Below, piece after piece: positions 6,479 through 13,016 of a stretch of DNA of 33,180 nt. Where the stretch lies: NCBI GenBank assembly GCA_018711525.1, contig DVIF01000013.1:1-33180 (forward strand), given 5' to 3'. The DNA is from Candidatus Ornithospirochaeta stercorigallinarum (GTDB lineage Bacteria > Spirochaetota > Spirochaetia > Sphaerochaetales > Sphaerochaetaceae). The notes under the pieces were generated by a model, which was given only the letters and a program-made list of their open reading frames with translations, did no database searches and was not told the origin of the DNA. How positions within the stretch are numbered: the first letter of the stretch is position 1; each line of letters begins with the position of its first letter. The translations under genes were made by a program, and so were the position numbers.

Positions 6479-8096
6479 GAGACATATCATAGCATCATGC
6501 ATATTCCTTCTCTCAATCATAGCATTGATTGCAGCTCTTTCTGTCTCGTCCTATGCTACTCTGAGACCTGTCTCAGGGTATGCAAGGGATTATGATGGCC
6601 CTGTCATGACAACCATAGATGGTGAGTATGTGGGTATGGAGTACACCCCGATCATAAGAAAGTACCTCAGACCTTTTGCCAGACTGATTTATTCGATTAC
6701 GATTCCTGATTATGTGAAAGACGGGGAGGCTGTCGCTATAAGGCTCAATTCGACCAAGTTCAATGTATATCTTGAGCAGACTCTCCTGTATTCATATTAT
6801 CCGGAGGCAGGAGAGGAGGGAAGACCTGAATACGGATATGGAACAACATTCTACATCCCCCTTCCTGATTCATCCGTGAATAAGGAGCTCAGGATTGAAG
6901 CTGTCGTGGAGCCTGCAGTAAGCGGAATCAACCTTGCCTTCATCAAATTCGGTGATTTCGCAAGCTTGGAGGTCGAAACACTGTTCTGGGAGATTGAGCC
7001 TCTGATCATTTCATATACCCTGTCATTCATGGCTTTCATCGCCTTTTTAGCCTTCTGTTTCGCAAAAGAGGCCGATACTCGTAAAAGCCTTCTTTCATCT
7101 GCATTCCTGCTTATGCTGCTCTCCCTATGGCTCTTCTTCCAGTCCCGCTCGAGACAGTACATTGTGGAAAACACAGTCCTGCCTGCAACTGTATCTAATT
7201 TCTGCATATTCTTCCTGCCATATGCACTCTATAATTATTTCATATACAACTATCCCCTGAGAAAGGAGAGAAGGCTCAGAGGGTTCTATTTTACATCCCT
7301 CTTCTTCATAGCCTGCTACTACATAGTGGGAATCCTTTCTTTCATCGGTGTGTATGGTTATTCCGAGTGTCTTACCCTTGCGACGACTTTCGTCCTTGCA
7401 TATGCGGCTCTCCTCTTCCTATATGTCTGCTATCTTTTCTTCGCGGAAAAAGAGAAGGTCGGGATCTTCCTGATAATCATCTCAATAATGATCGTAAGCT
7501 TCCTGATCGAGTGGATTCTGCTGATTCTGAAGATTGGATTGAATACCTCTGTCACCCTTGAGGTGCTTGCATGCTCTACGGTCGCCATCCTTTTCAAGAG
7601 CCTCTCCGTATATCTGCTTGAGACGAAGGAGAGGGCGGAAAAGGAAGCTGCCCTTACTGCGGTCTACAGGGACCCTCTTACGATGCTTAGAAACAGAAGC
7701 AGCTATGACAGCATAATCACTCAGCCATGGCATGGTGAGAGGTTTGTCGATGTATATGTCATAGACGTCAATAACCTGAAACAGGTGAATGACAGTCAAG
7801 GCCACTCTGCGGGGAATATGCTCCTGAAGGAGGTGGCGGAAGCAATAATCGAGACATTCCCGTATTTCAACCAGCTTGGATACAGGACGGGAGGGGATGA
7901 ATTCGTCGTCTTCTCCCCCTCATCACCGGACAGGAGCCCGGAAATCCTGACAGAAAGGCTTAAATCGAAGCTGAGTTCCAAGCATGGGGATGATGTCGTA
8001 TCAATCGGATATGTGCGCATAAATACGAAAAAAGTGAAACTCAGGGATGCTGTAGACCTGGCGGACGGTAGAATGTATGATGATAAAAAAAAGTGA
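6465..8096 (+). CDS. Membrane sensor diguanylate cyclase (7TM-type, GGDEF), second copy
   Basis: This protein is also 543 residues and shares the architecture of the preceding gene. It has an N-terminal membrane segment (8-30), an extracytoplasmic beta-rich domain (about 35-170), about seven membrane segments (180-386), the linker motif DPLTMLRNR (403-411) and a GGDEF domain with D434, NDSQGH (442-447), GGDEF (476-480) and a typical end DLADGRMYDDKK. It looks catalytically complete, with no RxxD inhibitory site at the usual spacing. It starts inside the end of the first copy with GAGGGAG at 6454-6460. Equal length, architecture and overlap suggest an old tandem duplication followed by strong divergence. 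The ligand is unknown; its position within the methionine-uptake locus is suggestive only. Confidence 0.88.
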   Translation: MKADRRHIIASCIFLLSIIALIAALSVSSYATLRPVSGYARDYDGPVMTTIDGEYVGMEYTPIIRKYLRPFARLIYSITIPDYVKDGEAVAIRLNSTKFNVYLEQTLLYSYYPEAGEEGRPEYGYGTTFYIPLPDSSVNKELRIEAVVEPAVSGINLAFIKFGDFASLEVETLFWEIEPLIISYTLSFMAFIAFLAFCFAKEADTRKSLLSSAFLLMLLSLWLFFQSRSRQYIVENTVLPATVSNFCIFFLPYALYNYFIYNYPLRKERRLRGFYFTSLFFIACYYIVGILSFIGVYGYSECLTLATTFVLAYAALLFLYVCYLFFAEKEKVGIFLIIISIMIVSFLIEWILLILKIGLNTSVTLEVLACSTVAILFKSLSVYLLETKERAEKEAALTAVYRDPLTMLRNRSSYDSIITQPWHGERFVDVYVIDVNNLKQVNDSQGHSAGNMLLKEVAEAIIETFPYFNQLGYRTGGDEFVVFSPSSPDRSPEILTERLKSKLSSKHGDDVVSIGYVRINTKKVKLRDAVDLADGRMYDDKKK

Positions 8097-8126
8097 GAAA
8101 AATTTCTGATTTTGCATATTCATGCA

Positions 8127-8155
8127 TTGAATAATGAATTTTTTTAAGTTATAGT
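8127..8155 (+). promoter_or_regulatory. Promoter of the Met leader peptide and metQ
   Basis: TTGAAT (8127-8132) and TATAGT (8150-8155) are 17 nt apart, giving a predicted start near 8162. That lies 20 nt before the leader-peptide ATG. metQ therefore probably has its own transcript, separate from metNI and the GGDEF genes. A weak AT-rich hairpin (ATTCAT 8118-8123 with ATGAAT 8134-8139) followed by T6 overlaps the promoter and could also end the upstream transcript. Confidence 0.6.
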
Positions 8156-8181
8156 TGACTCATCTTAAGAAAAGGAGAGTG

Positions 8182-8250
8182 ATGAAAATGACATATTCCA
8201 ACATTTCCATGATGCACATGCTCTCCATGATGATGCCCGTCAGGGCATAG
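8182..8250 (+). CDS. Methionine-rich leader peptide upstream of metQ (22 codons)
   Basis: This short ORF has a good Shine-Dalgarno (AAGGAG, 8172-8177) and lies between the metQ promoter and metQ. It encodes 22 residues, of which 8 are Met: positions 1, 3, 10, 11, 13, 16, 17 and 18. Codons 10-18 read MMHMLSMMM, and the peptide ends MPVRA before TAG. The high density of codons for the amino acid imported by the downstream gene is the hallmark of amino-acid-responsive leader peptides such as those of trp, his and leu operons (established principle). The stop codon abuts a TGCCC-GTCA-GGGCA hairpin (8234-8247). Function as a leader is inference; it has none of the features of a stable protein. Confidence 0.7.
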   Translation: MKMTYSNISMMHMLSMMMPVRA

Positions 8251-8347
8251 TATTTCATTTATTATCAGGCACATTATTATCTACGTAACTTAAAATAAAG
8301 GCTTCGGCCTTTATGATACTTGAATTTCAGACAATCATCATAAGGAG
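8234..8347 (+). promoter_or_regulatory. Structured metQ leader: two hairpins and a Met-codon/anti-Met-codon pairing
   Basis: Hairpin A is TGCCC-GTCA-GGGCA (8234-8247), at the end of the leader ORF. Hairpin B is ATAAAGGC-TTCG-GCCTTTAT (8295-8314), a perfect 8-bp stem with a UUCG loop but no proper U-tract after it. ATCATCAT (8334-8341) is the exact complement of ATGATGAT in the triple Met codons (8227-8234) and directly abuts the metQ Shine-Dalgarno AAGGAG (8342-8347). These elements could form alternative structures that depend on ribosome position in the leader. Mechanism (translational or transcriptional) is inferred. Confidence 0.5.
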
Positions 8348-8353
8348 AGAAAG

Positions 8354-9163
8354 ATGAAGAAAATATTGGTAACATTTTTGGTTTTAGTTGTTCTGTCTGC
8401 ATCCGTTTTCGCAAACGGAGCCAAGGAGGCTAATGAGATCACAGATACAATCAGGGTTGGAGCTACTCCAGATCCCCACGGGGTAATGCTTTCCCTTGTC
8501 GTAGATGACCTTGCTGCTGAAGGCTACACGCTTGAAGTCGTTGAATTCACAGACTATGTGACTCCTAATGAGGCCCTTCAGTCAGGTGAGATAGATGCTA
8601 ACTTCTTCCAGCATCTTCCTTATCTCGAAAGCTTCAACGCAGAGCGTGGATACAACCTTGTAAGTGCTGGAGGCATCCATATCGAGCCTCTCGCTCTTTA
8701 TTCAAAGACATATTCCTCACTTGATGAGATTCCAGAAGGGGCGATGATTGCAATCCCTAATGATCCTACAAATGAAGGCAGGGCGCTTCTTCTTCTGCAG
8801 TCCGCAGGTCTTATCACACTGGCAGAGGATGCCGGTCTTGAGGCTGTTCCCCAGGATATCGTAGACAATCCCAAGGGTCTTGAATTCAGAGAGATTGAAG
8901 CTGCAACACTCCCAAGAATCCTTGAGGATGTCGATGCTGCTGTAATCAATGGCAACTATGCAATCCCTGCAGGACTCATCGCAACACGTGACGGACTTTA
9001 TGTGGAGGGTGCCGACAGCCCATATGTGAACGTAATCGCCGTTCAGCCTGGGAATGAGGAGAGCCCGGCGATCCAGGCTCTCGTAAGCGCACTTAAGAGT
9101 GACAAGGTCAAGGATTATGTCGCTCAGAGGTATCCTAACGGGGAGGTCGTTCTCGTAGACTGA
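8354..9163 (+). CDS. metQ: Methionine-binding protein of the ABC importer
   Basis: This 269-residue NlpA/MetQ-family periplasmic binding protein delivers methionine to MetNI. A Sec signal peptide (about 1-20) ends in VFA before NGAKE, pointing to signal peptidase I cleavage. There is no lipobox Cys, although MetQ is often a lipoprotein, so it is probably soluble in the periplasm. Family blocks include VGATPDPHGVML (35-46), DANFFQHLPYL, and a C-terminal half with INGNYAIPAGL. The Shine-Dalgarno AAGGAG (8342-8347) sits 6 nt before the ATG. Its own promoter, leader peptide and structured leader precede it, and a terminator follows. Methionine specificity is supported by metN/metI in the same locus. 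Confidence 0.93.
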   Translation: MKKILVTFLVLVVLSASVFANGAKEANEITDTIRVGATPDPHGVMLSLVVDDLAAEGYTLEVVEFTDYVTPNEALQSGEIDANFFQHLPYLESFNAERGYNLVSAGGIHIEPLALYSKTYSSLDEIPEGAMIAIPNDPTNEGRALLLLQSAGLITLAEDAGLEAVPQDIVDNPKGLEFREIEAATLPRILEDVDAAVINGNYAIPAGLIATRDGLYVEGADSPYVNVIAVQPGNEESPAIQALVSALKSDKVKDYVAQRYPNGEVVLVD

Positions 9164-9183
9164 GAACCGCTATCGGTGTTATG

Positions 9184-9216
9184 AAGGGTATGGCATATGT
9201 CGTACCCTTTTCTTTT
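9184..9216 (+). terminator. Intrinsic terminator after metQ
   Basis: The stem is AAGGGTA (9184-9190) with TACCCTT (9203-9209), followed by a T-rich tail (TTTCTTTTT). Confidence 0.8.
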
Positions 9217-9289
9217 TCTGAAAAGTTTTCTTTTTTCATGCTATTATCTTTTTGGTACGGATAACCATCCGTAAGGAGAGCTTGTTTCT

Positions 9290-10711
9290 ATGCAGACATT
9301 GGTATTGGCGCTGATTGCTACGGATTTCCTTCTCATCATAGCATTGATCATTGCTATGGTGACCATAAGGAAGATTAGAAGATCCTCTTCAGAAGGGGAA
9401 GGGGAGAAGCTTATGGCGCTGGAAAGCAAGTTGAGGATATATTTTGAGAACATGGAGAGAGATGGCAACGAGTTCAGGAAAGAGGTTGCATCATATCTTG
9501 AGAAGAACATGGAATCATCACTTTCTGCTACCAGAAACCTTTATTCACAGAGTGAGAGCCAGAGCAAGAGCCTGAATGCTTCCATCTCCACCATGAATGA
9601 GAGGCTCTCTTCCTCCCTGATGGATCTGAAGCTTGCATCAAAAAGTGAGATGGAGGCCTTTTCAAAATCACTTCAGGGGGAGTTTGAGAAGATAAGGGCA
9701 GAGAACGAGAAAAGCATCACCAACATCTCGGAACAGACCAGGACCCTCGTCTCTCTTGTGAGGGCGGATATGGAGAAGATCCGCTCAGATAATGAGAAGA
9801 AGCTTGAAGAGATGAGGAAAACCGTCGATGAGAAACTTCAGAGCACCTTGGAGACCAGGCTCACAGAGAGTTTCAAGCTTGTTTCCAACAATCTCGACCA
9901 GTTGCGTTCGGCTCTGGGGGAGATAAACAAACTCAGCAGGGATGTAAGTGATCTGAATAAGATTTTCGGCAATGTCAAAAGCCGTGGTGTCTGGGGGGAG
10001 GTGCAGGTCGAGGCAATCCTTTCCGATATCCTCTCTCCCGAGCAGTATGTAAGGAATTTCCATCCAAAGGCCAAAGGTTCTGAGGTCGTGGAATTCGCAG
10101 TACGCCTTCCTGGAAAGGATGACGGACAGGTGTACATACCCATAGATTCGAAGTTCCCGAAAGAAGATTATGAGCGTTATGTCGATGCTGTCACAAACGA
10201 GGATGAAGAGGCTGTGAGGCTCTCCCTAAAGGCTTTGAGGGAGAGGGTGAGGAAGGAGGCGCAGGATATTTCCGAGAAATACATCAACCCTCCGCGGACT
10301 ACCGATTTCGCCATCCTGTTCGTTCCCACAGAGAGCCTTTATGCCGAACTCTTAAGAGACCCGGGGTATGTTGACGGCATACAGAACCGCTACAAGGTCA
10401 TCATAAGCGGCCCTACGACATTCTCTGCTCTGCTTATCAGCCTCGGCATGGGATTCAGAACGCTTCAGATCGAGAAGAAGACTAAAGAAGTCAGGGATCT
10501 CTTTGCGAAGATAAAATCGCTTATGGCTAAGTTCTCCGAGGAGCTTGTACAGACACAGAATGCCATTGGAACAGCAGGAAGGAGGATCGAGTCGGTCATA
10601 AAGAGAAACGGCATGATAGCTCAGAAGCTTCAGAACATAGAACTTTCCGATGATGGAAGCAATGGTATAGATATACCTTTAATAGAAGAGAATCCTAGTG
10701 AAACTGAATAA
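9290..10711 (+). CDS. rmuC: RmuC-family DNA recombination protein
   Basis: This 473-residue protein has an N-terminal membrane anchor (about 4-26), a long Lys/Glu/Ser-rich coiled-coil region (about 35-200) and the nuclease-like RmuC domain (about 205-430). That domain shows blocks such as VWGEVQVEAIL (about 233-243) and IDSKFPKEDYERYV (about 285-298). RmuC proteins limit inversion and recombination at short inverted repeats and are predicted nucleases of the PD-(D/E)XK type (family knowledge). The Shine-Dalgarno AAGGAG (9273-9278) lies a little further from the ATG than usual. A TATTAT at 9242-9247 may be its -10. The product is about the usual length and shows no sign of damage. Confidence 0.88.
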   Translation: MQTLVLALIATDFLLIIALIIAMVTIRKIRRSSSEGEGEKLMALESKLRIYFENMERDGNEFRKEVASYLEKNMESSLSATRNLYSQSESQSKSLNASISTMNERLSSSLMDLKLASKSEMEAFSKSLQGEFEKIRAENEKSITNISEQTRTLVSLVRADMEKIRSDNEKKLEEMRKTVDEKLQSTLETRLTESFKLVSNNLDQLRSALGEINKLSRDVSDLNKIFGNVKSRGVWGEVQVEAILSDILSPEQYVRNFHPKAKGSEVVEFAVRLPGKDDGQVYIPIDSKFPKEDYERYVDAVTNEDEEAVRLSLKALRERVRKEAQDISEKYINPPRTTDFAILFVPTESLYAELLRDPGYVDGIQNRYKVIISGPTTFSALLISLGMGFRTLQIEKKTKEVRDLFAKIKSLMAKFSEELVQTQNAIGTAGRRIESVIKRNGMIAQKLQNIELSDDGSNGIDIPLIEENPSETE

Positions 10712-10725
10712 AAATACAATAATAC

Positions 10726-10755
10726 TTGACTGTTTATTGTATAAATATTTAATAT
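10726..10755 (+). promoter_or_regulatory. Promoter region of argF
   Basis: TTGACT (10726-10731) and TAATAT (10750-10755) are 18 nt apart. The AT-rich stretch over the -10 contains TGTATAAATATTTA (10739-10752), which fits the ArgR-box pattern TGnATwwwwATnCA except for one base. This is a weak hint, since AT-rich sequence matches such patterns easily. Confidence 0.5.
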
Positions 10756-10776
10756 TCAAATAAAGGAGGAGGTTTT

Positions 10777-11790
10777 ATGAATCTAAAAGGAAGAAGCTTT
10801 CTGACTCTTCTTGATTTTTCAAAGGAAGAAATTGAATATCTGCTCTCTCTTTCATTTGCACTTAAGGCGAAGAAGAAGGGTTTAAGTCATATCAAAGAGG
10901 TCGATGGAAAACTCTTGGAGGGAAAGAACATCGTACTTCTTTTCGATAAGACAAGTACAAGGACAAGGTGTTCTTTCGAGGTTGCTGCACATGATGAAGG
11001 GGCTTCTGTTACTTTCCTGACCAATTCACAGATGGGGAAGAAGGAGAGCCTTGAAGATACCGCGAAGGTCCTTGGCCGTCTTTTTGATGGAATCGAATAC
11101 AGAGGCTACGAGCAGAAGGTCGTCGAGGACCTTGCATTATACAGCAATGTCCCTGTGTGGAACGGCCTGACAGACATAGACCATCCTACCCAGTTCCTTG
11201 CGGATATGATGACGGCGATGGAGCATACAGGAAAGAATGCGGAGGATATCAAGTTTTCATACGTCGGAGATGGAAGGAACAATGTGGCAAACGCCCTGAT
11301 GATCGGGTGTTCGATTCTCGGCTCTTCTTATTCCGTAGCAACTCCAAAGAGCCTCTATCCGGATGATGCTCTTCTTGATAGATGCAAGGCCAATGCTGCA
11401 AAAAGCGGCGCTGCGATCACTGTCACCACAGATCCTCTAGAGGCTGTCAAAGGTGCCGATGTCATCTATACGGATATATGGTGTTCTATGGGTGAGGAAG
11501 ATAAGATGAAGGAGAGGATTGAGCTCTTAAAGCCTTACCAGGTGACCATGGATCTGCTCGATGCGAGTGGAAATGACGGTGTGATTTTCGAACACTGCCT
11601 TCCTTCGTTCCATGACCTGAATACTGCAATAGGACAGGAAGTCTATGAGAAGTTCTCCCTAACGGAGATGGAGGTGACGGACGAGGTCTTCAGAAGCGCA
11701 AGGAGTGTAGTCTTCGATGAGGCTGAGAACAGGATGCACACCATAAAGGCCGTCATGGTCGCAACGCTCTCAGATACGCTTGAATATTAG
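10777..11790 (+). CDS. argF: Ornithine carbamoyltransferase
   Basis: This 337-residue enzyme catalyses carbamoyl phosphate plus ornithine to citrulline plus phosphate, in arginine synthesis or in reverse in the arginine deiminase pathway. Carbamoyl-phosphate motifs are STRTR (60-64) and HPTQ (136-139). The ornithine-binding SMG loop is DIWCSMGEE (233-241), and the catalytic HCLPSFHD is at 273-280. Length is that of a standard OTC monomer, usually a trimer. A strong Shine-Dalgarno (AAAGGAGGAGG) precedes the ATG. No other arginine gene is adjacent, so an anabolic (argF) or catabolic (arcB) role cannot be decided from context. Confidence 0.95.
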   Translation: MNLKGRSFLTLLDFSKEEIEYLLSLSFALKAKKKGLSHIKEVDGKLLEGKNIVLLFDKTSTRTRCSFEVAAHDEGASVTFLTNSQMGKKESLEDTAKVLGRLFDGIEYRGYEQKVVEDLALYSNVPVWNGLTDIDHPTQFLADMMTAMEHTGKNAEDIKFSYVGDGRNNVANALMIGCSILGSSYSVATPKSLYPDDALLDRCKANAAKSGAAITVTTDPLEAVKGADVIYTDIWCSMGEEDKMKERIELLKPYQVTMDLLDASGNDGVIFEHCLPSFHDLNTAIGQEVYEKFSLTEMEVTDEVFRSARSVVFDEAENRMHTIKAVMVATLSDTLEY

Positions 11791-11820
11791 AAAAGAAAAA
11801 GCGGCTCCCTTTTGAGCCGC
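11791..11820 (-). terminator. Terminator for the superoxide reductase gene
   Basis: GCGGCTC (11801-11807) pairs with GAGCCGC (11814-11820). Read on the minus strand, the stem is followed by TTTTTCTTTT (11800-11791). It lies between convergent genes. On the plus strand no T-tract follows, so for argF it would be at best a weak stop. Confidence 0.8.
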
Positions 11821-11843
11821 ATACCATGGGATTCGACCTGCAA

Positions 11844-12194
11844 TCAGACTTCCATCTCGTAAAGTCCATGGAGGTTGCAGAACCAATAGAGCTTTCCATG
11901 CTTGTCTTCATCAAGACAGAACCTGACCTCTTCATTCGGTTTGAAGTATCTGATCTTCGTTGTTCCGCATTTGCATTCGAATGCGATGAAGGCGAAATAA
12001 TGCTCGTCTGTCTGTGGATGATGGGATGTGTAGATTCTCTTTCCATTCTCAACCTTCACATCAAGCTGATGCTTCTCATTCGGCTCTCCTGCGACTTCCA
12101 GGGGATTCCATGTCTCTCCGCAGCAGTTCACTGTTGCTTTATTAACTGATGTAAATACGTTTCCACACTCTTTGCAAAAATAAAATACAGCCAT
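11844..12194 (-). CDS. dfx: Desulfoferrodoxin-type superoxide reductase
   Basis: This 116-residue cytoplasmic iron protein reduces superoxide to hydrogen peroxide without making oxygen, a defence typical of anaerobes. The N-terminal desulforedoxin-like centre has C7, C10, C24 and C25. The catalytic domain has the E40-K41-H42 block, H59, H65, C106 and H109 (CNLHG). The H-to-H spacing of 6 and H-to-Cys spacing of 41 match characterised 2Fe-type enzymes, while the first His is about 3 residues closer to the second. The set of five iron ligands (four His, one Cys) is complete. It has its own promoter and AAGGAG Shine-Dalgarno, is divergent from a TetR regulator, and is followed by a terminator. 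Confidence 0.9.
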   Translation of the reverse strand: MAVFYFCKECGNVFTSVNKATVNCCGETWNPLEVAGEPNEKHQLDVKVENGKRIYTSHHPQTDEHYFAFIAFECKCGTTKIRYFKPNEEVRFCLDEDKHGKLYWFCNLHGLYEMEV

Positions 12195-12218
12195 TTAAAG
12201 TCTCCTTATCTATTATAG

Positions 12219-12247
12219 AAGATAGTTGAGTTTCCATAAATTGTCAA
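12219..12247 (-). promoter_or_regulatory. Promoter of the superoxide reductase gene
   Basis: On the minus strand a perfect TTGACA (12247-12242) is followed after 17 nt by TATCTT (12224-12219). A TATAAT at 12217-12212 lies 24 nt from the -35 and is probably fortuitous. The Shine-Dalgarno AAGGAG lies downstream before the ATG at 12194. Confidence 0.6.
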
Positions 12248-12294
12248 TATTTGATATCTGTTATTAAATAATAATTATTATTAATAATTAATCC

Positions 12295-12318
12295 TGACAA
12301 AATACTTTATTTTTGTCA
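12295..12318. promoter_or_regulatory. Inverted-repeat operator upstream of tetR
   Basis: TGACAAAA (12295-12302) and TTTTGTCA (12311-12318) form a perfect 8+8 bp dyad around 8 bp of spacer. It ends 10 bp before the candidate tetR -10 box. TetR proteins commonly bind such a palindrome next to their own gene (family knowledge). A related TGACAA lies in the -35 of the divergent superoxide reductase promoter. Confidence 0.55.
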
Positions 12319-12340
12319 AAATACAGTGTATTATTTTCTT

Positions 12341-12943
12341 ATGCCAAAGAAGATAGATCATGAGATGCGTAAGGAGAACATCCTGAAGACGGCTCTCGAA
12401 GTTTTTGCAGATGTCGGCTACAGGGAGGCTAACCTTTCCCTGATTGCGGAAAAGGCGGGGCTCTCGCGTCCAACCATCTATCAGTATTTCAAAGACAAGG
12501 ATGAAATCTACTATTACGCGGTCAAGCTTGTCACAGGACATCTGTTCACGGAGCTCTCCGCTCTGGCATTTGATGAGACTATCGGTGATGAGATCGACAA
12601 GATAATCGCAATCTGCACCCGTATAATCGACTATGCCATCTCTGCTGAGGCTGAGCTGACACGTCTTATGGAGGTGATGCTCCATGAGAAGGAGTTCAAT
12701 AAAGATTTTTCAGAGATAATATACAAACGTACGGCAAAGCTGTCGATACTTTTCAAAAGGCTTCTTACGAGAGGGATGCAGAAAAAGACTATTTCCCCAT
12801 CCTGCAATGTGGACATGACGTCAAGGCATATATTCTCCCTTATGGAATCGTTCTGTTTCCAGATTGCTTTTTTCAAGAATTTCAACAGAGAGGAGAGCAT
12901 GGATTTCGTAAAGAGCTATTTGAGTTCCTTCAAAAGCTGTTGA
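12341..12943 (+). CDS. TetR-family transcriptional regulator
   Basis: This 200-residue protein has an N-terminal helix-turn-helix (about 12-55), with a recognition helix in AGLSRPTIYQYFKDKDEI, the TetR signature. The ligand-binding domain (about 60-200) has no recognisable specificity. The ATG at 12341 is preferred over an in-frame GTG at 12326. It follows TATTAT (12329-12334) by 6 nt and has no Shine-Dalgarno, so the mRNA may be leaderless. It is divergent from the superoxide reductase gene across a 146-bp region with a palindromic operator and lies 73 bp before clpB. Control of its own gene is likely; control of the superoxide reductase is a guess. Confidence 0.87.
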   Translation: MPKKIDHEMRKENILKTALEVFADVGYREANLSLIAEKAGLSRPTIYQYFKDKDEIYYYAVKLVTGHLFTELSALAFDETIGDEIDKIIAICTRIIDYAISAEAELTRLMEVMLHEKEFNKDFSEIIYKRTAKLSILFKRLLTRGMQKKTISPSCNVDMTSRHIFSLMESFCFQIAFFKNFNREESMDFVKSYLSSFKSC

Positions 12944-13016
12944 TTCTTGCCGATTTCCCCATCTCTTATTACATTACTCCTGTGTGATGATGCTTCCATG
13001 ATGTTTGGAGGTTTAT

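Noticed and set aside
8118-8145. AT-rich hairpin with T6 after the second GGDEF gene
   Set aside because: The stem is only 6 A/T-rich pairs and overlaps the -35 of the metQ leader promoter, so it is not called as a separate terminator.
12261-12290. ATTATTAATAATTA tract as a replication or binding element
   Set aside because: It is simple AT-rich intergenic sequence with no DnaA boxes or repeated units.
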